A stretch of DNA of 64,000 nt from positions 682,001 through 746,000 of the forward strand of contig NZ_JACIEH010000003.1 in assembly GCF_014196745.1 (NCBI RefSeq), read 5' to 3'. Positions 15,899-24,626 of the stretch are shown here, one piece after another. A program made the translations under genes and the position numbers. The notes beneath the pieces were generated by a model. It searched no databases, was not told the origin of the DNA, and worked only from the letters and a program-made list of their open reading frames with translations. Each line of letters starts with the position of its first letter. Within the stretch, counting starts at the first letter, position 1. Source of the stretch: Sphingomonas kyeonggiensis. GTDB taxonomy: Bacteria > Pseudomonadota > Alphaproteobacteria > Sphingomonadales > Sphingomonadaceae.

Positions 15899-16064
15899 CG
15901 AATGTCCCCCAATTCCCTCCCCGTGAACTGGGGAGCCGCGGGGGCGTCCGCCAGTGCCGACAGGGTGATTTCGCTTTCCTACACCCGGCTGTTCCGCTTA
16001 TGTACCGGTTGTGAGCCGGCATATCTCTCGTCCATCGATCTCGCCTCGCCCGCGCATGCGGAGC

Positions 16065-16088
16065 GATTCAAGGGATTCAACATTTTCG
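16065..16088. repeat. 24-base repeat, copy upstream of ruvA
   Basis: These 24 bases (beginning GATTCAAGGG, ending CATTTTCG) are identical to 48427-48450, which lies upstream of typA. Internally there is a tandem GATTCAA/GGATTCAA. Both copies are intergenic and on the same strand as the following gene. Function unknown; could be a regulatory site or a remnant of a mobile repeat. Confidence 0.7.
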
Positions 16089-16123
16089 TTCGACCATCTG
16101 GTTGAATGTCGGAGACGGGCGGC

Positions 16124-16717
16124 ATGATCGCGCATCTCAAGGGCCGGATCGAGGCGACCGGGATCGACAGCGTCGTGATCGACGTGAACGGGGTCGGCTA
16201 TCTCGCCGGCGCCTCGGCCCGCACCCTGGCGGCGCTGGGTGCGGTCGGCGAGTTCGCGACGCTGCACACCGAGATGCTGGTCAGCGAGGACTCGATCCGG
16301 CTGATGGGCTTTGCCACCGCGGCCGAGCGCGACTGGTTCCGCCACCTGACCAGCGTGCAGGGCGTCGGCGCCAAGGTCGCGCTGGCGATCCTCTCGATTC
16401 TCTCCCCCGAGGAAGTGCAGACCGCCGTCGCCCGCGCGGACGCGGCGATGATCGCCCGGGCGAACGGCGTCGGCCCCAAGCTCGCCCAGCGCATCGTCAA
16501 TGAATTGAAGGACAAGGCCGGCGGCGTCACGCTCGTTGCCGGCGGGGGTGCGGCCCCGCCGGGCGGTGCGGCGCAGGATGCGGTGTCGGCGATGCTCAAT
16601 CTCGGCTTCAAGCCGGCCGAGGCGAGTGCGGCGGTCAACGCCGCGGCCGACGAGCTCGGCACGGGCGCGACGCTCGACGCACTGGTCCGCCTCGCGCTGC
16701 GCAAGGCGGCGAAGTGA
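16124..16717 (+). CDS. ruvA: Holliday junction branch migration protein RuvA
   Basis: Tetramer that binds Holliday junctions and recruits RuvB. The 197-residue product starts MIAHLKGRIEATG (OB-fold domain), has the acidic pin region and two helix-hairpin-helix motifs (LTSVQGVGAKVALAIL and ANGVGPKLAQRIVNEL), and a C-terminal RuvB-interacting domain (AVSAMLNLGFKPAEA). The ATG 16124 is chosen over ATG 16106 because GGAGA is well spaced and the protein then matches the family start. A GTGA overlap links it to the next gene. Confidence 0.96.
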   Translation: MIAHLKGRIEATGIDSVVIDVNGVGYLAGASARTLAALGAVGEFATLHTEMLVSEDSIRLMGFATAAERDWFRHLTSVQGVGAKVALAILSILSPEEVQTAVARADAAMIARANGVGPKLAQRIVNELKDKAGGVTLVAGGGAAPPGGAAQDAVSAMLNLGFKPAEASAAVNAAADELGTGATLDALVRLALRKAAK

Positions 16718-17112
16718 CCCTGCGCACCGCCTCCTGCCGCTGTGGCCGGCTCCGGGCCGAATGCGCGGGCGAGCCGGTGCGCATCTCGGTCTGCCATTGC
16801 CTCAACTGCAAGCAGCGCAGCGGATCGGCCTTCGCGGTGCAGGCGCGCTGGCCGCTCGATCGGGTGAAGATCACCGGTGAATCCACCACCTGGGTCGCGG
16901 CCTCGGAGAGCGGCGGCGCGCCGACCGACTTCCACTTCTGCCCCACCTGCGGCAGCACCGTCTGGTACCGGGGCGGCGGCATGCCCGATCTGATCGCGGT
17001 CGCCGTCGGCAATTTCGCCGATCCCGCCTTTCCGGCACCCACCGTCTCGGTGTGGGAGGAGCGGCAATGCGACTGGCTGAGCATCACCGGCACGGTCGAG
17101 CATCATGATTGA
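16714..17112 (+). CDS. GFA family protein (glutathione-dependent formaldehyde-activating enzyme-like)
   Basis: A 132-residue Mss4-fold protein. Zinc ligands are visible as CRCG (about residues 8-11), CHCLNC (27-32) and CPTCGS (about 71-76), the pattern of the GFA family. These domains are widespread; only some act on S-hydroxymethylglutathione, so the name gives fold rather than reaction. The GTG start overlaps the ruvA stop (GTGA), so it is co-translated with ruvA although no functional link is known. Confidence 0.88.
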   Translation: MTLRTASCRCGRLRAECAGEPVRISVCHCLNCKQRSGSAFAVQARWPLDRVKITGESTTWVAASESGGAPTDFHFCPTCGSTVWYRGGGMPDLIAVAVGNFADPAFPAPTVSVWEERQCDWLSITGTVEHHD

Positions 17113-17119
17113 GCGCCGC

Positions 17120-18016
17120 TCAGATCAGCGGGGTCACCAGCGGCTGGCCGGCGAAATGCGCGTCGAGATTGGCGAGCACCAGCGCGCGCATCTTGGCACG
17201 GCCTTCCTCGGTGGCGCTGCCCTGGTGCGGGGCGAGCACCACCTGCGGCATCGCCTTCAGCGCCTCGGGCACCTGCGGTTCGTGCGCGAACACGTCGAGC
17301 CCGGCACCGGCGATGCGGCCCTCGGCCAGCGCCGCGACCAGCGCTTCCTCGTCGACCAGGCTGCCGCGCGCGATGTTGACCAGCACGCCGTCGGGGCCGA
17401 GCCGGTCGAGCACCGCGGCATCGACGATCCCATCGGTCTCCGCACCGCCGGGAGCCGCCAGGATCAGTACCTCGCTCGCCTCGGCCAGCGCGGCGATGTC
17501 GGGGACGAAGCGCCAGGGCACCGGCTTCTCGGTGCGGGCGCTGTAGAGCAGTTCGCCGGCAAAGGGCGCGGCGCGCTCCGCGATGGCATGGCCGATCCGG
17601 CCCAGGCCGAAGATGCCGATCCGCCGCCCGCTCGCCCGCCGGCCGAGCGGCGCGGCCCAGCCGCCGCCGCGCACCAGCGCATCGTTCGCCGCCACCCGGC
17701 GCTGCACGCCCAGCATCAGCGCGATGGCGAGATCGGCGACATCCTCGGTCAGCACGTCCGGGGTCAGCGTCAGCCGGATGCCGCGCGCCCGCAGCGCCGC
17801 CAGGTCGATCCCGTCATGGCCGATGCCGTGGATCGCGACGATCTCCAGGTCGGGCAGCCGGTCGAGCAGCGCCGCGTCGAGCTTCGCCATGCCGCCGCCC
17901 ACCACCACGCGGATCCCGGGTACCGGATCGCCCTCGTGCAGAGTGAAGCGCTCGGCCAGCGCGGTGCGCAGCGGAGCGGGGATGTTCGAGACGAGCAACA
18001 GGTCGGGACGGGGCAT
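17120..18016 (-). CDS. D-2-hydroxyacid dehydrogenase, NAD(P)-dependent
   Basis: A 298-residue oxidoreductase of the D-isomer-specific 2-hydroxyacid dehydrogenase family, glyoxylate/hydroxypyruvate reductase-like. The Rossmann motif is GIFGLGRIGHAIAERA, the catalytic Arg lies in VNIARGSLVDEEALV, Glu in LDVFAHEPQVP, and His in VVLAPHQGSATEEGR. It sits on the minus strand inside the ruv region, between GFA and DUF4337 genes. Substrate not decided by sequence. Confidence 0.92.
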   Translation of the reverse strand: MPRPDLLLVSNIPAPLRTALAERFTLHEGDPVPGIRVVVGGGMAKLDAALLDRLPDLEIVAIHGIGHDGIDLAALRARGIRLTLTPDVLTEDVADLAIALMLGVQRRVAANDALVRGGGWAAPLGRRASGRRIGIFGLGRIGHAIAERAAPFAGELLYSARTEKPVPWRFVPDIAALAEASEVLILAAPGGAETDGIVDAAVLDRLGPDGVLVNIARGSLVDEEALVAALAEGRIAGAGLDVFAHEPQVPEALKAMPQVVLAPHQGSATEEGRAKMRALVLANLDAHFAGQPLVTPLI

Positions 18017-18061
18017 GCCGCGGACCTAGTCGCATCGCTCCGGGCAGGATAGGGCGGGACC

Positions 18062-18616
18062 ATGGAAATCGAAGTCAGCGCCGAGGCCAAGGACAAGTCG
18101 CTCAACCGCAAGGTGGCGATCACCGTGGTCGTGCTCTCGGTGTTCATGGGGCTGTGCGGCATCAAGGACGGCAACATCGTCCAGGCCATGGCGCAGGCCC
18201 AGTCGGCCTCGGTCGACAAGTGGAACGAATATCAGGCGACCAAGACCAAGCAGCACGTCGCCGAGGCGAGCCGCGTCCAGATCGCCGCGCTCGCCGATCC
18301 GAAGCGCGCCGCACCGGTCCTCGCCGGGCTCGACCGCGACATCGCCAAGTACAAGGCCGAAGCGCCCCGCCTCGCCGCCGATGCCAGGGCGCAGAGCGAC
18401 CAGTATGACGCGCTCAACGTCCATGACGACCAGTTCGATGCGAGCGACGCGGCGGTCTCCACCGCCATCTCGATCGCCGCGGTCGCCGCGCTGGTCGAGA
18501 GCGGCTGGCTGCTCTGGGCCGGCTGGGCCTTCGGCGCCTTCGGCCTGTTCATGGGGCTGTGCGGGTTCCTCGGCTGGGGCTTCCACCCGGCGCTGCTGAG
18601 TGGGCTTCTGGGGTGA
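18062..18616 (+). CDS. DUF4337 family membrane protein
   Basis: A 184-residue protein typical of DUF4337: an N-terminal membrane helix with VFMGLCGIKDGNIVQAMAQA, the conserved KWNEYQATKTKQ, a coiled middle region, and two C-terminal helices (about 136-157 and 158-180). Function unknown. Its stop overlaps the start of the next gene as GTGA, so the two are translationally coupled upstream of ruvB. Confidence 0.85.
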   Translation: MEIEVSAEAKDKSLNRKVAITVVVLSVFMGLCGIKDGNIVQAMAQAQSASVDKWNEYQATKTKQHVAEASRVQIAALADPKRAAPVLAGLDRDIAKYKAEAPRLAADARAQSDQYDALNVHDDQFDASDAAVSTAISIAAVAALVESGWLLWAGWAFGAFGLFMGLCGFLGWGFHPALLSGLLG

Positions 18617-19134
18617 GCGATGCATTGATACCTTTGGCGGATCAGCAGATCGCGCTGACACAGGCGGGCCTCAAGTCCCTGATCGAGGAAACCAGCGCGT
18701 CCTATCGCTGGCTCATGGCGTCGATGCTTGCGATCAACGGTGCCGCCGCTGCTGCCGTCCTGAACGGGGCGATGTTGCCCCCTGCGCACAAGGCTGCGCC
18801 GCTGCTGTTCTTCTACATCGGGACCATGGCTGCTTTGGCCATCGCCTTTTTCGGGCAGTTGGCGAACCGCGCGATGATTGCTCCGGTTGGAAACGCGCTG
18901 GTTTTCTGGACGCAGGTCAAGGCCGATCAGTCGCTGGACGAGGCAAGATGGCGCGAAATCGAAGCTGCGATCACGGCTGCGCAGAAGAAGGGTGCTGCGT
19001 CGAAATTGTCGGGATGGATTTCGGCCGCTGCATTCTCGCTGGGAATTCTCGCCGCCGCCATATCTGTGTTTGCGGTTCCAGCCAAAGCCGATGCCCAGCC
19101 GGGTTCACATAGTGTAGCGGCCGTCCGTTCATGA
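18613..19134 (+). CDS. Hypothetical membrane protein
   Basis: A 173-residue protein starting with GTG at 18613 inside the DUF4337 stop. Four likely membrane helices: two at about 33-75 (ASMLAINGAAAAAVLNGAML and FFYIGTMAALAIAFFGQL) and near 130-155 (ISAAAFSLGILAAAISVFAV), with a helical cytoplasmic stretch between. It is rather less GC-extreme than its neighbours. Its last codon overlaps the ruvB ATG as ATGA. I do not recognise the family. Confidence 0.75.
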   Translation: MSDALIPLADQQIALTQAGLKSLIEETSASYRWLMASMLAINGAAAAAVLNGAMLPPAHKAAPLLFFYIGTMAALAIAFFGQLANRAMIAPVGNALVFWTQVKADQSLDEARWREIEAAITAAQKKGAASKLSGWISAAAFSLGILAAAISVFAVPAKADAQPGSHSVAAVRS

Positions 19135-20153
19135 CCGACCCCGATCGCCTCCTCTCCTCCGCCCGCCGCGCCGACGATGTGGATGCTGCGCTGCGTCCCA
19201 AGAGCCTCGACGAGTTCGTCGGCCAGCGGGCGGCGCGCGAGAATCTCCGTGTGTTCATCGATGCCGCCAAGCAGCGCGGCGATGCGCTGGACCATGTCCT
19301 GTTCTTTGGCCCCCCGGGCCTGGGCAAGACCACGCTCGCCCAGATCATCGCCCGCGAGATGGGTGTCGGCTTCCGCTCCACGTCCGGGCCCGTCATCGCC
19401 AAGTCCGGGGACCTGGCCGCGTTGCTCACCAATCTCGAGGATGGCGACGTCCTCTTCATCGACGAGATCCACCGGTTGAATCCCGCGGTCGAGGAAGTCC
19501 TTTATCCGGCGATGGAGGACCGCGCGCTCGACCTGATGATCGGCGAGGGGCCGTCGGCGCGCAGCGTGCGGATCGACCTGCCGCGCTTCACCCTGGTCGG
19601 CGCCACCACCCGCCAGGGGCTGCTCACCCAGCCGTTGCGGGACCGCTTCGGCATCCCGGTCCGCCTCAATTTCTACGGCGTCGACGAGCTGGAGAAGGTC
19701 GTCACCCGCGCCGCCTCGTTGCTCGACCTGCATGTCGCCCCCGATGGTGCGCACGAGATCGCTCGCCGCTCGCGGGGCACCCCGCGCATCGCCGGCCGCC
19801 TGCTCCGCCGGGTGCGTGATTTCGCCAATGTGCTGGGCGAGGAGACGGTGCACGCCCGGGTGGCGGACCAGTCGCTCACCCGGCTCGAAGTGGACGCGCT
19901 CGGCCTCGATGCGATGGACCGGCGCTACCTCATGATGATCGCCGACATCTACAAGGGCGGACCGGTGGGGGTGGAGACGCTGGCGGCAGGTCTCAGCGAG
20001 CCACGTGACACGATCGAGGAAGTGATCGAGCCCTATCTGATCCAGATCGGGATGATCGCGCGCACGGCGCGGGGGCGCTGCCTCAATGTCGCCGGCTGGA
20101 AGCATCTCGGGCTCAATCCTCCGTCCACCGCGCAGGAAGGGCTGTTCGACTGA
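19131..20153 (+). CDS. ruvB: Holliday junction branch migration helicase RuvB
   Basis: AAA+ motor that drives branch migration with RuvA. The 340-residue product has Walker A GPPGLGKTTLAQ, Walker B LFIDEIHRLNP, sensor 1 LVGATTRQGLL, the arginine finger region PLRDRFG, and a C-terminal winged helix (IEPYLIQIGMIARTARGR). Length is standard. It is translationally coupled to the membrane protein gene upstream and precedes the tol cluster, a conserved alphaproteobacterial arrangement. Confidence 0.97.
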   Translation: MTDPDRLLSSARRADDVDAALRPKSLDEFVGQRAARENLRVFIDAAKQRGDALDHVLFFGPPGLGKTTLAQIIAREMGVGFRSTSGPVIAKSGDLAALLTNLEDGDVLFIDEIHRLNPAVEEVLYPAMEDRALDLMIGEGPSARSVRIDLPRFTLVGATTRQGLLTQPLRDRFGIPVRLNFYGVDELEKVVTRAASLLDLHVAPDGAHEIARRSRGTPRIAGRLLRRVRDFANVLGEETVHARVADQSLTRLEVDALGLDAMDRRYLMMIADIYKGGPVGVETLAAGLSEPRDTIEEVIEPYLIQIGMIARTARGRCLNVAGWKHLGLNPPSTAQEGLFD

Positions 20154-20197
20154 GGCAAGGGGTTCCCCCACGGAAAGTGCTGCGTTAGGGGCCGGGC

Positions 20198-20644
20198 ATG
20201 GACGTCCGTTTCGCCCCTGGCCGCTTCGAGGGCCTCGAGCATCATTTCGTCCTGCGTGTCTATTTCGAGGACACCGACCTCAGCGGCGTGGTCTACCACG
20301 CCAATTATCTGCGGTTCATGGAGCGCGCCCGCTCCGATATGCTGGCCCTGGCCGGCATCGACCAGCGCGCCGCCCATGAAGCAGGCGAGGGCGCCTATGC
20401 GCTCCGCGAGGCGAACATTCGCTACCGGGCGCCGGCGCGCCTGGGCGACGAACTGGTGGTGGTCAGCCGGCTGGTCCAGCTGCGCCCCGCCGCAGTGGAT
20501 ATTCATCAACGAGTCATGCGCGACGTTACCATAGTGGCCGAAGCGGAGATCGAGGCGGTGTTCGTCGCCCCGTCCGGCCGTCCTCGCCGCCAGCCGGCTG
20601 GGTGGATGGAACGTTTCGCGCCGCTGGTCTTCAAGGGAAACTGA
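20198..20644 (+). CDS. ybgC: Tol-Pal-associated acyl-CoA thioesterase YbgC
   Basis: A 148-residue hotdog-fold thioesterase. The catalytic motif is YFEDTDLSGVVYHANYLRF, with Asp in DTDLSG, followed by ERARSDML. It hydrolyses acyl-CoA or acyl-ACP and is nearly always the first gene of the tol-pal cluster, where it is thought to link phospholipid metabolism with envelope maintenance. The tolQ ATG follows seven bases after its stop. Confidence 0.93.
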   Translation: MDVRFAPGRFEGLEHHFVLRVYFEDTDLSGVVYHANYLRFMERARSDMLALAGIDQRAAHEAGEGAYALREANIRYRAPARLGDELVVVSRLVQLRPAAVDIHQRVMRDVTIVAEAEIEAVFVAPSGRPRRQPAGWMERFAPLVFKGN

Positions 20645-20651
20645 ACCGATC

Positions 20652-21341
20652 ATGGAATTCATCAGCACCGACGCCGCAACCATGTCGCCGATCGGCCTGT
20701 TCCTGCAGGCGGACTGGGTGGTGCGCGCCGTGATGATCGGCCTGCTGCTCGCCTCGCTATGGACCTGGGCGATCATCCTCTCGTTCGGCTTCCGGGTGAG
20801 CAGCGTGAAGAAGGCGATCGACCGGTTCGAGGGCGAGTATCGCGAGGCCGACGATATCGACGAGTTCCACCGCCGCGCCGCCGGCCGCGACCAGCCGATC
20901 GCCCGCGTCTTCGCCGCCGGCGTCACCGAATGGCGTCGTTCGACCAGCGGCAAGGCGATCGACCGCGAAGGCACCCGCGAGCGCTTGGCGACCGCGATGG
21001 GCGCGACCATCGCCCAGGAGATCGACCGTCTCGCCGATCGCCTCAACTTCCTCGCCACCATCGCCTCGGCAGCGCCGTTCATCGGCCTGTTCGGCACGGT
21101 CTGGGGTATCATGCGCAGCTTCACCGGCATCGCCAAGGAACAGAGCTCGTCGCTCGCCGTGGTCGCGCCGGGCATCGCGGAGGCGCTGTTCGCCACCGCG
21201 ATCGGTCTGTTCGCCGCCATCCCCGCGCTGATCGCGTACAACCGCTATTCGCACGGCGTGAACCGCGTCGAGGCGCGGCTCAACCGCTTCGCCGACGGTT
21301 TCCATGCGACGCTCAGCCGTCGCCTGGAGATGGAGGCCTAA
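20652..21341 (+). CDS. tolQ: Tol-Pal system inner-membrane protein TolQ
   Basis: Proton-channel subunit that, with TolR, energises TolA. The 229-residue product has one membrane helix at about 20-42 (VVRAVMIGLLLASLWTWAIIL), a cytoplasmic loop, and two C-terminal helices containing the conserved ATIASAAPFIGLFGTVWGIM and LFATAIGLFAAIPA segments of the MotA/TolQ/ExbB family. The stop is followed four bases later by tolR. Confidence 0.96.
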   Translation: MEFISTDAATMSPIGLFLQADWVVRAVMIGLLLASLWTWAIILSFGFRVSSVKKAIDRFEGEYREADDIDEFHRRAAGRDQPIARVFAAGVTEWRRSTSGKAIDREGTRERLATAMGATIAQEIDRLADRLNFLATIASAAPFIGLFGTVWGIMRSFTGIAKEQSSSLAVVAPGIAEALFATAIGLFAAIPALIAYNRYSHGVNRVEARLNRFADGFHATLSRRLEMEA

Positions 21342-21345
21342 GCCG

Positions 21346-21788
<443 letters not shown>

Positions 21789-21789
<1 letters not shown>

Positions 21790-22622
21790 TGGACCGGACC
21801 GAGGGAGCAGGACTGACGATTGCGCTGATCGGGCATGTCGCCTTGTTCGGCATATTGTCGGTCGGCTTCCTCGCCACCCCCAATCCCCTGAAGCTGAAGC
21901 CGACGCCGATCGAAGTGGCGCTGGTCGATCAGGTCGCGCTCGAGAGCACGTCGCCGACCCCGACCAGTGAGGAGCCGGCTGCCAAGCTGTCGCCGGTCGA
22001 AGCGCCGATCGAGCCGGACAGCGCGCCGCCCGAGCCTGCGCCCAATCCCCAGCCGGTCGCGAAGCCGCAGCCGACCCCGCCCAAGCCGGCGCCCGCGCCG
22101 GATGCGGTCAAGCCTGCGCCCAAGCCATTGCCTGCGTCCAATTCGACGAAGCCTGCACCGAAGGCACCGACCAAACCCGCCCCGGCACAGGCGCCTTCGC
22201 GCCCGTCCAACCGCCCGGTGGCGCCGACCGGGCGGCTCGATGGCCTGCTCAACGGCATCAGCGACAAGCCCGCGAAGAGCACTTCGACCACGCCGCCTGC
22301 GGCGAATGTCGGGCCCGAGGTCAAGGCTGCGCTTCAGGCGGAAGTCATGCGACAGATCCGTCCGCACTGGGCGCCCCCGAGCGGGGCCGACTCGGACAAG
22401 TTGCGTACCGTTGTTCAGGTTCGCCTCAATCCTGACGGTTCGCTCGCCAGTGCTCCGCAGGTTGTGGGCCAGAGCGGTGTGACCGACAGCAATCGCGCTC
22501 AGGCGGATTTGGCCCGTGACCGCGCGATCCGTGCGGTCAGGCTCGCCGCCCCCTTCAAGCTACCACCGCAATTCTACGAAGCGTGGAAGGTGATCAAACC
22601 GACATTGTTCGAGGACATGTGA
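21789..22622 (+). CDS. tolA: TolA-like energy transducer
   Basis: A 277-residue protein with an N-terminal membrane anchor (about 8-30), a proline/lysine/alanine-rich periplasmic linker (about 50-145, with repeated PKPAPAP-type units) in place of the long helical domain of enterobacterial TolA, and a C-terminal TonB/TolA-like domain (about 170-275). It couples the TolQR proton flow to TolB-Pal at the outer membrane. ATG 21789 is preferred; GTG one codon earlier is possible. Function is taken from operon position. Confidence 0.88.
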
Positions 22623-22624
22623 CC

Positions 22625-23992
22625 ATGAAGCTTGCCTCCCTTTCCATCGCGGCCCTGCTGGCGAGCAGCGCGGCCACCGTCGCACAGGCGCAGGACGTGC
22701 CGGCACCCGCGCCGATCCCGACCCCGGATCAGGACACGCCGCTCAGTGTCGACGTGAGCAATACGGCTGCCAAGGATCTGGTCATCGCGATTCCCGCGAT
22801 GCCGACCTCGCAGACGGTGGATACGCCCGCGGGCCCGACCGACCAGCTCGGCACCAAGCTGGCCCAGGTCGTCGAGGACGATCTGCGGAACACCGGCCTG
22901 TTCAAGACGCGCGGGCCCTCGGCCAGCCGCGGCATCGCCTATAGCGAAGTCGCCGCCCCCAATTACGGCAGCTGGAACGGCAACCAGGCGATCATCCAGG
23001 GCTATGTCCGCGCCAATGGCAACGGCTCGCTGACCGTGGGCTGCTATCTCTACGACGTGCTGCTGCAGAGCGAGCTGGTCCGCCAGGGCTTCGTCGTCTC
23101 GCCAGGCGACTGGCGCCGCGCCGCGCATAAGTGCGCCGATGCGGTCTATTCCAAGCTCACCGGCGAAGGTCCCTATTTCGACAGCCAGGTGGTCTACGTC
23201 GCGGAGACCGGCCCCAAGAACAAGCGCCGCAAGCAGCTGGCGATCATGGACCAGGACGGCGCCAACCACCGCTTCCTGACCAACGGCCAGTCGATCGTGC
23301 TCACCCCGCGCATGTCGCCGAAGCAGAACGCGATCGTGTACATGAGCTATACCCAGCGCAAGCCGGCCATCTATGTCTATGACATGGCCTCGCGGCAGAA
23401 CCGGCTGCTCGTGTCGAACGTGAGCCTGAGCTTCGCGCCGCGCTTCTCGCCCGATGGCCGCAACATCCTTTTCTCGATGGCGCAGGCCGGCAACACCGAC
23501 GTCTATCGCGTCGCGACCGCCGGCGGCGAGCCGCAGCGGCTCACGTCCTCGCCCGGCATCGACACCGGCGGCAGCTATTCGCCCGACGGCTCGAAGATCG
23601 TGTTCGAGAGTGACCGCGGCGGCACCCAGCAGCTCTATGTGATGAACGCGGACGGTTCGAACCAGCACCGGATCAGCTTCGGCGGCGGCCGCTATGCGAC
23701 GCCGGTGTGGAGCCCGCGTGGCGATCTGATCGCCTTCACCCGCACCGGTGGCGGCGCATTCCGGATCGGCGTGATGAACCCCTCGGGCGGCGGTGAGAAG
23801 CTGCTGACCAACAGCTGGGGCGACGAGGCGCCGAGCTGGTCGCCCAATGGCCGCGTGCTGATGTTCTTCCGTTCGGCCCAGGGTTCGGGCCGTCCGGACC
23901 TGTGGTCGGTGGATCTCACCGGCACCAATGCGCGGCGTATCCCCACGCCGCTCGACGGATCGGATCCCAGCTGGGGACCGATTCGCCCCTGA
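22625..23992 (+). CDS. tolB: Tol-Pal system periplasmic protein TolB
   Basis: A 455-residue periplasmic protein with a signal peptide (1-22, ending TVAQAQ), an N-terminal anticodon-binding-like domain, and a six-bladed beta-propeller made of WD40-like repeats such as SFAPRFSPDGRNILFSMA and YSPDGSKIVFESDRGG. It binds Pal and TolA. Three bases separate its ATG from the tolA stop. Length matches the family. Confidence 0.97.
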   Translation: MKLASLSIAALLASSAATVAQAQDVPAPAPIPTPDQDTPLSVDVSNTAAKDLVIAIPAMPTSQTVDTPAGPTDQLGTKLAQVVEDDLRNTGLFKTRGPSASRGIAYSEVAAPNYGSWNGNQAIIQGYVRANGNGSLTVGCYLYDVLLQSELVRQGFVVSPGDWRRAAHKCADAVYSKLTGEGPYFDSQVVYVAETGPKNKRRKQLAIMDQDGANHRFLTNGQSIVLTPRMSPKQNAIVYMSYTQRKPAIYVYDMASRQNRLLVSNVSLSFAPRFSPDGRNILFSMAQAGNTDVYRVATAGGEPQRLTSSPGIDTGGSYSPDGSKIVFESDRGGTQQLYVMNADGSNQHRISFGGGRYATPVWSPRGDLIAFTRTGGGAFRIGVMNPSGGGEKLLTNSWGDEAPSWSPNGRVLMFFRSAQGSGRPDLWSVDLTGTNARRIPTPLDGSDPSWGPIRP

Positions 23993-24060
23993 AACGTTAC
24001 CGCATCTGTGCTATGGGTCCGGGCAAGCGGGTCCGATGCGACATCTAGGAGGAAATGACC

Positions 24061-24573
24061 ATGTCCAAGATCACGACTGGCCTGGTGCTCGGCATCGCGC
24101 TGATCGCCACTGCGGGTTGCACCAAGAAGCGCAATGTCGCCGATATCCCGCCCGCGCCGTCGGAGACTGGCCCGGTCAATGCCGGTGAGGGGGATAGCGA
24201 CACCGTCGCCGCGCCGCTCAACGAGCAGTTCCGCCGCGAAGTGTCGAGCGATACGGTCCACTTCTCGTTCGACCAGTACGACATCGATCCCGAGGCGCGT
24301 GCGATCCTCGACAGCCAGGCGCAGTGGCTGACCGCGCACCCGAACACCCGGATCACGATCGAGGGCCACTGCGACGAGCGCGGCACCCGCGAGTACAACC
24401 TTGGCCTCGGCGATCGCCGTGCCAATGCCGCGAAGAACTATCTGGCCTCGCGCGGCATCTCGCCGGCCCGCATCACCACGATCAGCTACGGCAAGGAGCG
24501 CCCGATCGCGCTCGGCTCGGACGACGCCAGCTGGGCGCAGAACCGCCGCGCGGTGACCATCGTCATCAGCTGA
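24061..24573 (+). CDS. pal: Peptidoglycan-associated lipoprotein Pal
   Basis: A 170-residue outer-membrane lipoprotein. Lipobox ATAGC gives an acylated Cys near residue 20, followed by a linker and an OmpA-like domain that binds meso-diaminopimelate, with VHFSFDQYDIDPEAR and TIEGHCDERGTREYNLGLGD. ATG 24061 is chosen over ATG 24055 because AGGAGG (24047-24052) is eight bases upstream. It ends the tol cluster at a strong terminator; cpoB does not follow. Confidence 0.97.
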   Translation: MSKITTGLVLGIALIATAGCTKKRNVADIPPAPSETGPVNAGEGDSDTVAAPLNEQFRREVSSDTVHFSFDQYDIDPEARAILDSQAQWLTAHPNTRITIEGHCDERGTREYNLGLGDRRANAAKNYLASRGISPARITTISYGKERPIALGSDDASWAQNRRAVTIVIS

Positions 24574-24595
24574 GGCGTTTCCTCGAGAATGAAAG

Positions 24596-24626
24596 GGCCG
24601 CCGGGAGCAATTCCGGCGGCCTTTTT
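24596..24626 (+). terminator. Rho-independent terminator of the tol-pal operon
   Basis: GGCCGCCGG (24596-24604) and CCGGCGGCC (24613-24621) form a perfect nine-base stem around GAGCAATT, followed by TTTTT (24622-24626). The T tract touches the stop codon of the convergent serine hydrolase gene. Confidence 0.95.
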
